Source: Aphelocoma coerulescens (taxonomy: Eukaryota > Chordata > Aves > Passeriformes > Corvidae). Taken from it: a stretch of DNA of 64,000 nt. The first letter of the stretch is position 1, and every line of letters begins with the position of its first letter. The stretch is taken from NCBI RefSeq assembly GCF_041296385.1, contig NW_027183510.1:1-64000 (forward strand). The letters are read 5' to 3'. Positions 21,715 through 34,749 of this stretch are shown here, in pieces. The notes below the pieces were generated by a model, which had not been told where the DNA came from, did not search any database, and saw only the letters and a program-made list of their open reading frames with translations. Made by a program: the position numbers and the translations under genes.

Positions 21715-23882
21715 GGCTGGGACAGCCAGCTGCAGAGCTCAAGGGAAGAAGCCCAAAGTGTCACAATGGCTCCTTGCCTTCCCATGCAACACCTGGGTCA
21801 CAATGGTCTCCTTGATTCCATGAGGCCCCACTGTGTCACAATGGCTCCTTGGTTCCATCAGGTTCCGCAGTGTCACCATGGTCTCCTTTGATCCGCATTG
21901 TCATCATGGACAATTGGTTCCATGAGGCCCCGCAGTGTCACAATGGTCCCTTGCTTCCATAGCTTTTACGTTGTAACAATGGACTCCTTGCTTCTATGAG
22001 CTAGCCTGCTTTTTGCAGAGGTGTCTTTGGTTCCCACAAGGCCCCGCTGTGTCTCAGTGCACCCTGGCTTCCATGTGGATCTGGAGTATCACAAAGGCTC
22101 CTTGGTTCCACCAGGTCCTGCTGTGTCACAATGGGTCCTGTGGTCCCTGAGGCCCTCCAAAGTCATTGTGGAGGCTTGCTTCCATGAGGTTCCATTATGT
22201 GCCAGTGGTCATCTTGGTTCCAGGAGTTTCCTTAGTGTCACAATGCTCTCCATGCTTCCATTAGGCCCTGCTTTGCCACAATGGTCCCCTTGTTTCCATG
22301 AGGGCCCGCTGTGTCACAATGGACCTATGGTTCCATGATGTTGCGTGGTGTCACCGTGCTCTTCTTGAATCCGCCATGTAACCATGGACCATTGGTTCCA
22401 TGCAGCCGTGTCACAATGGGCTCCTTGATTCCATGATTCCCCACGGTGTCACAATGGAGCCTTGTTTCTAGGAGGTTCTGTACTGTCACAATTGCCTCCT
22501 TGATGCCATCAGCCCCTGCAGTGTCACAATGGCTCCTTGGTTCCATGAGGAACACAATAGCTTGGCATAAGCATTGAGCAACAGCTGCTGAACACACCTG
22601 GCAACATCTGCTTGCATCAAAAGAGTGCTTCAAGCTGACAATGGCACCAGCAGCTTCCATCTGCAACAGAGACCCAGGAAAGGACAGGCTGTGCCGGTTT
22701 GGACAAATGTGGAGGAAAATATCCTCTGATAGAAGGCAGGTTACACCCAGCCCTCCCCCACCAGGTTTTTGGAAAAAAGAACTTTCCTGGGAAGAAAGTG
22801 AAAGAGATAAAAACTATTTTTTTAACAAACACGCAGGAAAAGGATAGCAATGCTAAATATTAAAAGCTCTCGCTGTGCAGAGAAAGCTGGGATAATTTGA
22901 GAGTCCTTCCATGTTTCGGTGGGGTTTCCTGAAACATCCATAGACAGCGAGGCCCGTGCAAAGAAACAGGGAGCGATTCTTGAGAGAAGTTGCAGAGCTC
23001 TTTCTTCTCCAGCCACATGGGCGGGGCACTGCCAAAGAACTGAGCAATCACGGCACAACCAGGGCCCTCCTCGCACAGGGCAACACAAAATAAGCAGTGC
23101 TGAACAGGATTAGGGCACATGTGAGCAGGGAGCAGGGAGACCCCGTGCCCAGGCCATGCCTCTACCCCAGGGTCCCCTCTCCCATGACCTCATGGCAGGG
23201 GGGAGGAACCCCAACACTTCCGTAGGTGTAGTCTCTCTCCTCCTCCTTGCAGCTGGCTCATGGGCCCACATTCAGGGCCCCCACCTCGGGAGAAAATTCT
23301 CCCAATGTGCTCTGATGTTGAAAGAGTCAAGAAGAGAAGGGGAAAAAACCCCCAAAGTCCCAGGAAAACAAAGTTCAACTCTCCATCTCCCCCCAGAGAA
23401 AAGGAGCTGAAAACTGGCTAAAAAGAAACAAAGTTGCTTCCTCTGCTCTTGCTGCAAGCAGGATGCAGAGGAGTGTGTATGTGTGTCCTTGAAAAAACGC
23501 TCTGAGAAGTTTGTCCGGTTTTTTTCCTCTCCCCCCTCTCAGGCTCAGTTGAAAGGCACAGAAACGCACAAAGTTCACTTCTGGGCATAGAGCAGCAATA
23601 GGGGATACACACGATAAAGTCACCCCAAGACACAGGGACAGAGAATTCAGTGGAAAGACTCCGAGAATTCTGCTCCCAGAGATCATTCCTGCTCACACTG
23701 ACCCTTGTAGAAAGGGGACATCGTTCCAGGCAGCCTGTACTGAGCATGTGGCTCCTGAGTGGGGTTTGTTGTTTAGGAAACCTGCTCCGGCTTTTCCATT
23801 CTTTCCTTCCAAACAGGAAAACTTCTCCTGGGGCTGTGTGCAGGCAGAGCCCTGAGGAGAGCAGGTGGCACATGGTGCGCTG
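21715..23882 (+). repeat. Macrosatellite unit 11 (A, 2168 bp)
   Basis: The minisatellite block is 21758-22550. It copies unit 6, apart from C at 21954 and T at 22926 (ggggtttcct). Confidence 0.97.
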
Positions 23883-26055
23883 GGCTGGGACAGCCAGCTG
23901 CAGAGCTCAAGGGAAGAAGCCCAAAGTGTCACAATGGCTCCTTGCCTTCCCATGCAACACCTGGGTCACAATGGTCTCCTTGATTCCATGAGGCCCCACT
24001 GTGTCACAATGGCTCCTTGGTTCCATCAGGTTCCGCAGTGTCACCATGGTCTCCTTTGATCCGCATTGTCATCATGGACAATTGGTTCCATGAGGCCCCG
24101 CAGTGTCACAATGGTCCCTTGCTTCCATAGCTTTTACGTTGTAACAATGGACTCCTTGCTTCTATGAGCTAGCCTGCTTTTTGCAGAGGTGTCTTTGGTT
24201 CCCACAAGGCCCCGCTGTGTCTCAGTGCACCCTGGCTTCCATGTGGATCTGGAGTATCACAAAGGCTCCTTGGTTCCACCAGGTCCTGCTGTGTCACAAT
24301 GGGTCCTGTGGTCCCTGAGGCCCTCCAAAGTCATTGTGGAGGCTTGCTTCCATGAGGTTCCATTATGTGCCAGTGGTCATCTTGGTTCCAGGAGTTTCCT
24401 TAGTGTCACAATGCTCTCCATGCTTCCATTAGGCCCTGCTTTGCCACAATGGTCCCCTTGTTTCCATGAGGCCCCGCTGTGTCACAATGGACCTATGGTT
24501 CCATGATGTTGCGTGGTGTCACCGTGCTCTTCTTGAATCCGCCGTGTAACCATGGACCATTGGTTCCATGCAGCCGTGTCACAATGGGCTCCTTGATTCC
24601 ATGATTCCCCACGGTGTCACAATGGAGCCTTGTTTCTAGGAGGTTCTGTACTGTCACAATTGCCTCCTTGATGCCATCAGCCCCTGCAGTGTCACAATGG
24701 CTCCTTGGTTCCATGAGGAACACAATAGCTTGGCATAAGCATTGAGCAACAGCTGCTGAACACACCTGGCAACATCTGCTTGCATCAAAAGAGTGCTTCA
24801 AGCTGACAATGGCACCAGCAGCTTCCATCTGCAACAGAGACCCAGGAAAGGACAGGCTGTGCCGGTTTGGACAAATGTGGAGGAAAATATCCTCTGATAG
24901 AAGGCAGGTTACACCCAGCCCTCCCCCACCAGGTTTTTGAAGAAAGAACTTTCCTGGGAAGAAAGTGAAAGAGATAAAAACTATTTTTTTAACAAACACA
25001 CAGGAAAAGGATAGCAATGCTAAATATTAAAAGCTCTCGCTGTGCAGAGAAAGCTGGGATAATTTGAGAGTCCTTCCGTGTTTCGGTGGGGTCTCCTGAA
25101 ACATCCATAGACAGCGAGGCCCGTGCAAAGAAACAGGGAGCGATTCTTGAGAGAAGTTGCAGAGCTCTTTCTTCTCCAGCCACATGGGCGGGGCACTGCC
25201 AAAGAACTGAGCAATCACAGCACAACCAGGGCCCTCCTTGCACAGGGCAACACAAAATAAGCAGTGCTGAACAGGATTAGGGCACATGTGAGCAGGGAGC
25301 AGGGAGACCCCGTGCCCAGGCCATGCCTCTACCCCAGGGTCCCCTCTCCCATGACCTCATGGCAGGGGGGAGGAACCCCAACACTTCCGTAGGTGTAGTC
25401 TCTCTCCTCCTCCTTGCAGCTGGCTCATGGGCCCACATTCAGGGCCCCCACCTCGGGAGAAAATTCTCCCAATGTGCTCTGATGTTGAAAGAGTCAAGAA
25501 GAGAAGGGGAAAAAACCCCCAAAGTCCCAGGAAAACAAAGTTCAACTCTCCATCTCCCCCCAGAGAAAAGGAGCTGAAAACTGGCTAAAAAGAAACAAAG
25601 TTGCTTCCTCTGCTCTTGCTGCAAGCAGGATGCAGAGGAGTGTGTATGTGTGTCCTTGAACAAACGCTCTGAGAAGTTTGTCTGGCTTTTTTTTCCTCTC
25701 CCCCCTCTCAGGCTCAGTTGAAAGGCACAGAAATGCACAAAGTTCACTTCTGGGCATAGAGCAGCAATAGGGGATACACACAATAAAGTCACCCCAAGAC
25801 ACAGGGACAGAGAATTCAGTGGAAAGACTCCGAGAATTCTGCTCCCAGAGATCATTCATTCCTGCTCACACTGACCCTTGTAGAAAGGGGACATCGTTCC
25901 AGGCAGCCTGTACTGAGCATGTGGCTCCTGAGTGGGGTTTGTTGTTTAGGAAACCTGCTCCGGCTTTTCCATTCTTTCCTTCCAAACAGGAAAACTTCTC
26001 CTGGGGCTGTGTGCAGGCAGAGCCCTGAGGAGAGCAGGTGGCACATGGTGCGCTG
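23883..26055 (+). repeat. Macrosatellite unit 12 (A, 2173 bp)
   Basis: The minisatellite block is 23926-24718. It copies unit 7, including the one-base deletion near 24939, ccttgcacagg, AATAAA at 25782-25787 and the doubled ATTC. Confidence 0.97.
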
Positions 26056-28229
26056 GGCTGGGACAGCCAGCTGCAGAGCTCAAGGGAAGAAGCCCAAAGT
26101 GTCACAATGGCTCCTTGCCTTCACATGCAACACCTGGGTCACAATGGTCTCCTTGATTCCATGAGGCCCCACTGTGTCACAATGGCTCCTTGGTTCCATC
26201 AGGTTCCGCAGTGTCACCATGGTCTCCTTTGATCCGCACTGTCATCATGGACAATTGGTTCCATGAGGCCCCGCAGTGTCACAATGGTCCCTTGCTTCCA
26301 TAGCTTTTACGTTGTAACAATGGACTCCTTGCTTCTATGAGCTAGCCTGCTTTTTGCAGAGGTGTCTTTGGTTCCAACAAGGCCCCGCTGTGTCTCAGTG
26401 CACCCTGGCTTCCATGTGGATCTGGAGTATCACAAAGGCTCCTTGGTTCCACCAGGTCCTGCTGTGTCACAATGGGTCCTGTGGTCCCTGAGGCCCTCCA
26501 AAGTCATTGTGGAGGCTTGCTTCCATGAGGTTCCATTATGTGCCAGTGGTCATCTTGGTTCCAGGAGTTTCCTTAGTGTCACAATGCTCTCCATGCTTCC
26601 ATTAGGCCCTGCTTTGCCACAATGGTCCCCTTGTTTCCATGAGGCCCCGCTGTGTCACAATGGACCTATGGTTCCATGATGTTGCGTGGTGTCACCGTGC
26701 TCTTCTTGAATCCGCAGTGTAACCATGGACCATTGGTTCCATGCAGCCGTGTCACAATGGGCTCCTTGATTCCATGATTCCCCACGGTGTCACAATGGAG
26801 CCTTGTTTCTAGGAGGTTCTGTACTGTCACAATTGCCTCCTTGATGCCATCAGCCCCTGCAGTGTCACAATGGCTCCTTGGTTCCATGAGGAACACAATA
26901 GCTTGGCATAAGCATTGAGCAACAGCTGCTGAACACACCTGGCAACATCTGCTTGCATCAAAAGAGTGCTTCAAGCTGACAATGGCACCAGCAGCTTCCA
27001 TCTGCAACAGAGACCCAGGAAAGGACAGGCTGTGCCGGTTTGGACAAATGTGGAGGAAAATATCCTCTGATAGAAGGCAGGTTACACCCAGCCCTCCCCC
27101 ACCAGGTTTTTGGAAAAAAGAACTTTCCTGGGAAGAAAGTGAAAGAGATAAAAACTATTTTTTTAACAAACACACAGGAAAAGGATAGCAATGCTAAATA
27201 TTAAAAGCTCTCGCTGTGCAGAGAAAGCTGGGATAATTTGAGAGTCCTTCCGTGTTTCGGTGGGGTCTCCTGAAACATCCATAGACAGCGAGGCCCGTGC
27301 AAAGAAACAGGGAGCGATTCTTGAGAGAAGTTGCAGAGCTCTTTCTTCTCCAGCCACATGGGCGGGGCACTGCCAAAGAACTGAGCAATCACAGCACAAC
27401 CAGGGCCCTCCTCGCACAGGGCAACACAAAATAAGCAGTGCTGAACAGGATTAGGGCACATGTGAGCAGGGAGCAGGGAGACCCCGTGCCCAGGCCATGC
27501 CTCTACCCCAGGGTCCCCTCTCCCATGACCTCATGGCAGGGGGGAGGAACCCCAACACTTCCGTAGGTGTAGTCTCTCTCCTCCTCCTTGCAGCTGGCTC
27601 ATGGGCCCACATTCAGGGCCCCCACCTCGGGAGAAAATTCTCCCAATGTGCTCTGATGTTGAAAGAGTCAAGAAGAGAAGGGGAAAAAACCCCCAAAGTC
27701 CCAGGAAAACAAAGTTCAACTCTCCATCTCCCCCCAGAGAAAAGGAGCTGAAAACTGGCTAAAAAGAAACAAAGTTGCTTCCTCTGCTCTTGCTGCAAGC
27801 AGGATGCAGAGGAGTGTGTATGTGTGTCCTTGAACAAACGCTCTGAGAAGTTTGTCTGGCTTTTTTTTCCTCTCCCCCCTCTCAGGCTCAGTTGAAAGGC
27901 ACAGAAATGCACAAAGTTCACTTCTGGGCATAGAGCAGCAATAGGGGATACACACAATAAAGTCACCCCAAGACACAGGGACAGAGAATTCAGTGGAAAG
28001 ACTCCGAGAATTCTGCTCCCAGAGATCATTCATTCCTGCTCACACTGACCCTTGTAGAAAGGGGACATCGTTCCAGGCAGCCTGTACTGAGCATGTGGCT
28101 CCTGAGTGGGGTTTGTTGTTTAGGAAACCTGCTCCGGCTTTTCCATTCTTTCCTTCCAAACAGGAAAACTTCTCCTGGGGCTGTGTGCAGGCAGAGCCCT
28201 GAGGAGAGCAGGTGGCACATGGTGCGCTG
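26056..28229 (+). repeat. Macrosatellite unit 13 (A, mosaic, 2174 bp)
   Basis: The minisatellite block is 26099-26891. The left part matches unit 8 up to 26715. The right part is instead like units 7 and 12, with the short A-rich junction, AATAAA at 27956-27961 and doubled ATTC. This switch marks a crossover or conversion endpoint. Confidence 0.96.
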
Positions 28230-30405
28230 GGCTGGGACAGCCAGCTGCAGAGCTCAAGGGAAGAAGCCCAAAGTGTCACAATGGCTCCTTGCCTTCACAT
28301 GCAACACCTGGGTCACAATGGTCTCCTTGATTCCATGAGGCCCCACTGTGTCACAATGGCTCCTTGGTTCCATCAGGTTCCGCAGTGTCACCATGGTCTC
28401 CTTTGATCCGCATTGTCATCATGGACAATTGGTTCCATGAGGCCCCGCAGTGTCACAATGGTCCCTTGCTTCCATAGCTTTTACGTTGTAACAATGGACT
28501 CCTTGCTTCTATGAGCTAGCCTGCTTTTTGCAGAGGTGTCTTTGGTTCCCACAAGGCCCCGCTGTGTCTCAGTGCACCCTGGCTTCCATGTGGATCTGGA
28601 GTATCACAAAGGCTCCTTGGTTCCACCAGGTCCTGCTGTGTCACAATGGGTCCTGTGGTCCCTGAGGCCCTCCAAAGTCATTGTGGAGGCTTGCTTCCAT
28701 GAGGTTCCATTATGTGCCAGTGGTCATCTTGGTTCCAGGAGTTTCCTTAGTGTCACAATGCTCTCCATGCTTCCATTAGGCCCTGCTTTCCCACAATGGT
28801 CCCCTTGTTTCCATGAGGCCCCGCTGTGTCACAATGGACCTATGGTTCCATGATGTTGCGTGGTGTCACCGTGCTCTTCTTGAATCCGCCGTGTAACCAT
28901 GGACCATTGGTTCCATGCAGCCGTGTCACAATGGGCTCCTTGATTCCATGATTCCCCACGGTGTCACAATGGAGCCTTGTTTCTAGGAGGTTCTGTACTG
29001 TCACAATTGCCTCCTTGATGCCATCAGCCCCTGCAGTGTCACAATGGCTCCTTGGTTCCATGAGGAACACAATAGCTTGGCATAAGCATTGAGCAACAGC
29101 TGCTGAACACACCTGGCAACATCTGCTTGCATCAAAAGAGGGCTTCAAGCTGACAATGGCACCAGCAGCTTCCATCTGCAACAGAGACCCAGGAAAGGAC
29201 AGGCTGTGCCGGTTTGGACAAATGTGGAGGAAAATATCCTCTGATAGAAGGCAGGTTACACCCAGCCCTCCCCCACCAGGTTTTTGGAAGAAAGAACTTT
29301 CCTGGGAAGAAAGTGAAAGAGATAAAAACTATTTTTTTAACAAACACACAGGAAAAGGATAGCAATGCTAAATATTAAAAGCTCTCGCTGTGCAGAGAAA
29401 GCTGGGATAATTTGAGAGTCCTTCCGTGTTTCGGTGGGGTCTCCTGAAACATCCATAGACAGCGAGGCCCGTGCAAAGAAACAGGGAGCCATTCTTGAGA
29501 GAAGTTTCAGAGCTCTTTCTTCTCCAGCCACATGGGCGGGGCACTGCCAAAGAACTGAGCAATCACAGCACAACCAGGGCCCTCCTCGCACAGGGCAACA
29601 CAAAATAAGCAGTGCTGAACAGGATTAGGGCACATGTGAGCAGGGAGCAGGGAGACCCCGTGCCCAGGCCATGCCTCTACCCCAGGGTCCCCTCTCCCAT
29701 GACCTCATGGCAGGGGGGAGGAACCCCAACACTTCCGTAGGTGTAGTCTCTCTCCTCCTCCTTGCAGCTGGCTCATGGGCCCACATTCAGGGCCCCCACC
29801 TCGGGAGAAAATTCTCCCAATGTGCTCTGATGTTGAAAGAGTCAAGAAGAGAAGAAGGGGAAAAAACCCCCAAAGTCCCAGGAAAACAAAGTTCAACTCT
29901 CCATCTCCCCCCAGAGAAAAGGAGCTGAAAACTGGCTAAAAAGAAACAAAGTTGCTTCCTCTGCTCTTGCTGCAAGCAGGATGCAGAGGAGTGTGTATGT
30001 GTGTCCTTGAACAAACACTCTGAGAAGTTTGTCCGGTTTTTTTTCCTCTCCCCCCTCTCAGGCTCAGTTGAAAGGCACAGAAATGCACAAAGTTCACTTC
30101 TGGGCATAGAGCAGCAATAGGGGATACACACAATAAAGTCACCCCAAGACACAGGGACAGAGAATTCAGTGGAAAGACTCCGAGAATTCTGCTCCCAGAG
30201 ATCATTCATTCCTGCTCACACTGACCCTTGTAGAAAGGGGACATCGTTCCAGGCAGCCTGTACTGAGCATGTGGCTCCTGAGTGGGGTTTGTTGTTTAGG
30301 AAACCTGCTCCGGCTTTTCCATTCTTTCCTTCCAAACAGGAAAACTTCTCCTGGGGCTGTGTGCAGGCAGAGCCCTGAGGAGAGCAGGTGGCACATGGTG
30401 CGCTG
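28230..30405 (+). repeat. Macrosatellite unit 14 (A, mosaic, 2176 bp)
   Basis: The minisatellite block is 28273-29065. The left part shares ctttcccacaatgg with unit 9. The right part shares aacaaacactctg, AATAAA (30132-30137) and doubled ATTC with unit 2. A private gggagccattc lies near 29484. Confidence 0.96.
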
Positions 30406-32577
30406 GGCTGGGACAGCCAGCTGCAGAGCTCAAGGGAAGAAGCCCAAAGTGTCACAATGGCTCCTTGCCTTCCCATGCAACACCTGGGTCACAATGGTCT
30501 CCTTGATTCCATGAGGCCCCACTGTGTCACAATGGCTCCTTGGTTCCATCAGGTTCCGCAGTGCCACCATGGTCTCCTTTGATCCGCATTGTCATCATGG
30601 ACAATTGGTTCCATGAGGCCCCGCAGTGTCACAATGGTCCCTTGGTTCCATAGCTTTTACGTTGTAACAATGGACTCCTTGCTTCTATGAGCTAGCCTGC
30701 TTTTTGCAGAGGTGTCTTTGGTTCCCACAAGGCCCCGCTGTGTCTCAGTGCACCCTGGCTTCCATGTGGATGTGGAGTATCACAAAGGCTCCTTGGTTCC
30801 ACCAGGTCCTGCTGTGTCACAATGGGTCCTGTGGTCCCTGAGGCCCTCCAAAGTCATTGTGGAGGCTTGCTTCCATGAGGTTCCATTATGTGCCAGTGGT
30901 CATCTTGGTTCCAGGAGTTTCCTTAGTGTCACAATGCTCTCCATGCTTCCATTAGGCCCTGCTTTGCCACAATGGTCCCCTTGTTTCCATGAGGCCCCGC
31001 TGTGTCACAATGGACCTATGGTTCCATGATGTTGCGTGGTGTCACCGTGCTCTTCTTGAATCCGCAGTGTAACCATGGACCATTGGTTCCATGCAGCCGT
31101 GTCACAATGGGCTCCTTGATTCCATGATTCCCCACGGTGTCACAATGGAGCCTTGTTTCTAGGAGGTTCTGTACTGTCACAATTGCCTCCTTGATGCCAT
31201 CAGCCCCTGCAGTGTCACAATGGCTCCTTGGTTCCATGAGGAACACAATAGCTTGGCATAAGCATTGAGCAACAGCTGCTGAACACACCTGGCAACATCT
31301 GCTTGCATCAAAAGAGTGCTTCAAGCTGACAATGGCACCAGCAGCTTCCATCTGCAACAGAGACCCAGGAAAGGACAGGCTGTGCCAGTTTGGACAAATG
31401 TGGAGGAAAATATCCTCTGATAGAAGGCAGGTTACACCCAGCCCTCCCCCACCAGGTTTTTGGAAAAAAGAACTTTCCTGGGAAGAAAGTGAAAGAGATA
31501 AAAACTATTTTTTTAACAAACACACAGGAAAAGGATAGCAATGCTAAATATTAAAAGCTCTCGCTGTGCAGAGAAAGCTGGGATAATTTGAGAGTCCTTC
31601 CGTGTTTCGGTGGGGTCTCCTGAAACATCCATAGACAGCGAGGCCCGTGCAAAGAAACAGGGAGCGATTCTTGAGAGAAGTTTCAGAGCTCTTTCTTCTC
31701 CAGCCACATGGGCGGGGCACTGCCAAAGAACTGAGCAATCACGGCACAACCAGGGCCCTCCTCACACAGGGCAACACAAAATAAGCAGTGCTGAACAGGA
31801 TTAGGGCACATGTGAGCAGGGAGCAGGGAGACCCCGTGCCCAGGCCATGCCTCTACCCCAGGGTCCCCTCTCCCATGACCTCATGGCAGGGGGGAGGAAC
31901 CCCAACACTTCCGTAGGTGTAGTCTCTCTCCTCCTCCTTGCAGCTGGCTCATGGGCCCACATTCAGGGCCCCCACCTCGGGAGAAAATTCTCCCAATGTG
32001 GTCTGATGTTGAAAGAGTCAAGAAGAGAAGAAGGGAAAAAAAACCCCCGAAGTCCCAGGAAAACAAAGTTCAACTCTCCATCTCCTCCCAGAGAAAAGGA
32101 GCTGAAAACTGGCAAAAAAGAAACAAAGTTGCTTCCTCTGCTCTTGCTGCAAGCAGGATGCAGAGGAGTGTGTATGTGTGTCCTTGAAAAAACGCTCTGA
32201 GAAGTTTGTCCGGTTTTTTTCCTCTCCCCCCTCTCAGGCTCAGTTGAAAGGCACAGAAACGCACAAAGTTCACTTCTGGGCATAGAGCAGCAATAGGGGA
32301 TACACACGATAAAGTCACCCCAAGACACAGGGACAGAGAATTCAGTGGAAAGACTCCAAGAATTCTGCTCCCAGAGATCATTCCTGCTCACACTGACCCT
32401 TGTAGAAAGGGGACATCGTTCCAGGCAGCCTGTACTGAGCATGTGGCTCCTGAGTGGGGTTTGTTGTTTAGGAAACCTGCTCCGGCTTTTCCATTCTTTC
32501 CTTCCAAACAGGAAAACTTCTCCTGGGGCTGTGTGCAGGCAGAGCCCTGAGGAGAGCAGGTGGCACATGGTGCGCTG
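30406..32577 (+). repeat. Macrosatellite unit 15 (A, 2172 bp)
   Basis: The minisatellite block is 30449-31241. It has a private gcagtgccaccatgg near 30558 and gatgtggag near 30768, which is otherwise a variant of several B units. The right half is like units 3, 4 and 16. Confidence 0.97.
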
Positions 32578-34749
32578 GGCTGGGACAGCCAGCTGCAGAG
32601 CTCAAGGGAAGAAGCCCAAAGTGTCACAATGGCTCCTTGCCTTCCCATGCAACACCTGGGTCACAATGGTCTCCTTGATTCCATGAGGCCCCACTGTGTC
32701 ACAATGGCTCCTTGGTTCCATCAGGTTCCGCAGTGTCACCATGGTCTCCTTTGATCCGCATTGTCATCATGGACAATTGGTTCCATGAGGCCCCGCAGTG
32801 TCACAATGGTCCCTTGGTTCCATAGCTTTTACGTTGTAACAATGGACTCCTTGCTTCTATGAGCTAGCCTGCTTTTTGCAGAGGTGTCTTTGGTTCCCAC
32901 AAGGCCCCGCTGTGTCTCAGTGCACCCTGGCTTCCATGTGGATCTGGAGTATCACAAAGGCTCCTTGGTTCCACCAGGTCCTGCTGTGTCACAATGGGTC
33001 CTGTGGTCCCTGAGGCCCTCCAAAGTCATTGTGGAGGCTTGCTTCCATGAGGTTCCATTATGTGCCAGTGGTCATCTTGGTTCCAGGAGTTTCCTTAGTG
33101 TCACAATGCTCTCCATGCTTCCATTAGGCCCTGCTTTGCCACAATGGTCCCCTTGTTTCCATGAGGCCCCGCTGTGTCACAATGGACCTATGGTTCCGTG
33201 ATGTTGCGTGGTGTCACCGTGCTCTTCTTGAATCCGCAGTGTAACCATGGACCATTGGTTCCATGCAGCCGTGTCACAATGGGCTCCTTGATTCCATGAT
33301 TCCCCACGGTGTCACAATGGAGCCTTGTTTCTAGGAGGTTCTGTACTGTCACAATTGCCTCCTTGATGCCATCAGCCCCTGCAGTGTCACAATGGCTCCT
33401 TGGTTCCATGAGGAACACAATAGCTTGGCATAAGCATTGAGCAACAGCTGCTGAACACACCTGGCAACATCTGCTTGCATCAAAAGAGGGCTTCAAGCTG
33501 ACAATGGCACCAGCAGCTTCCATCTGCAACAGAGACCCAGGAAAGGACAGGCTGTGCCAGTTTGGACAAATGTGGAGGAAAATATCCTCTGATGGAAGGC
33601 AGGTTACACCCAGCCCTCCCCCACCAGGTTTTTGGAAAAAAGAACTTTCCTGGGAAGAAAGTGAAAGAGATAAAAACTATTTTTTTAACAAACACACAGG
33701 AAAAGGATAGCAATGCTAAATATTAAAAGCTCTCGCTGTGCAGAGAAAGCTGGGATAATTTGAGAGTCCTTCCGTGTTTCGGTGGGGTCTCCTGAAACAT
33801 CCATAGACAGCGAGGCCCGTGCAAAGAAACAGGGAGCGATTCTTGAGAGAAGTTGCAGAGCTCTTTCTTCTCCAGCCACATGGGCGGGGCACTGCCAAAG
33901 AACTGAGCAATCACAGCACAACCAGGGCCCTCCTGGCACAGGGCAACACAAAATAAGCAGTGCTGAACAGGATTAGGGCACATGTGAGCAGGGAGCAGGG
34001 AGACCCCGTGCCCAGGCCATGCCTCTACCCCAGGGTCCCCTCTCCCATGACCTCATGGCAGGGGGGAGGAACCCCAACACTTCCGTAGGTGTAGTCTCTC
34101 TCCTCCTCCTTGCAGCTGGCTCATGGGCCCACATTCAGGGCCCCCACCTCGGGAGAAAATTCTCCCAATGTGGTCTGATGTTGAAAGAGTCAAGAAGAGA
34201 AGAAGGGAAAAAAAACCCCCAAAGTCCCAGGAAAACAAAGTTCAACTCTCCATCTCCTCCCAGAGAAAAGGAGCTGAAAACTGGCAAAAAAGAAACAAAG
34301 TTGCTTCCTCTGCTCTTGCTGCAAGCAGGATGCAGAGGAGTGTGTATGTGTGTCCTTGAAAAAACGCTCTGAGAAGTTTGTCCGGTTTTTTTCCTCTCCC
34401 CCCTCTCAGGCTCAGTTGAAAGGCACAGAAACGCACAAAGTTCACTTCTGGGCATAGAGCAGCAATAGGGGATACACACGATAAAGTCACCCCAAGACAC
34501 AGGGACAGAGAATTCAGTGGAAAGACTCCAAGAATTCTGCTCCCAGAGATCATTCCTGCTCACACTGACCCTTGTAGAAAGGGGACATCGTTCCAGGCAG
34601 CCTGTACTGAGCATGTGGCTCCTGAGTGGGGTTTGTTGTTTAGGAAACCTGCTCCGGCTTTTCCATTCTTTCCTTCCAAACAGGAAAACTTCTCCTGGGG
34701 CTGTGTGCAGGCAGAGCCCTGAGGAGAGCAGGTGGCACATGGTGCGCTG
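32578..34749 (+). repeat. Macrosatellite unit 16 (A to B transition, 2172 bp)
   Basis: The minisatellite block is 32621-33413. It shares gatggaaggc with unit 3 and gtggtctgatg with units 4 and 15. Near 33198 it already has the B-type ggttccgtgatg, while ggatagcaatgc and aaaagctctc later in the unit are A-type. Confidence 0.97.

Larger units (their letters stand above)
19613..26715 (+). repeat. Higher-order block H1, copy 2 (about 7.1 kb)
   Basis: This is the partner of 8759-15861 and carries the same rare variants in the same order across units 10, 11, 12 and the left part of 13. The two mismatches seen (21954 and 22926) show the copies are distinct loci, not a simple misread of one. The duplication must be recent compared with the general divergence of units. 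Confidence 0.88.
1..34749 (+). repeat. Subfamily A domain (units 1-16)
   Basis: These units share agcttttacg followed by gtaacaatgg in the minisatellite block (about 248-268 in unit 1), aaagtcattg (445-454), ggatagcaatgc and aaaagctctc (about 1128-1157). Unit lengths are 2168-2176 bp. Most lack the ATTC duplication of subfamily B; units 2, 7, 12, 13 and 14 have it. The right limit is approximate: unit 16 already carries the B-type ggttccgtgatg near 33198, while its later part is still A-type. Confidence 0.85.

Noticed and set aside
8759..26715. Assembly duplication as the sole cause of the near-identical blocks
   Set aside because: It cannot be excluded from sequence alone. Mismatches inside the blocks (11100/21954 and 12072/22926) and different flanks argue for real copies. 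Long reads would decide.
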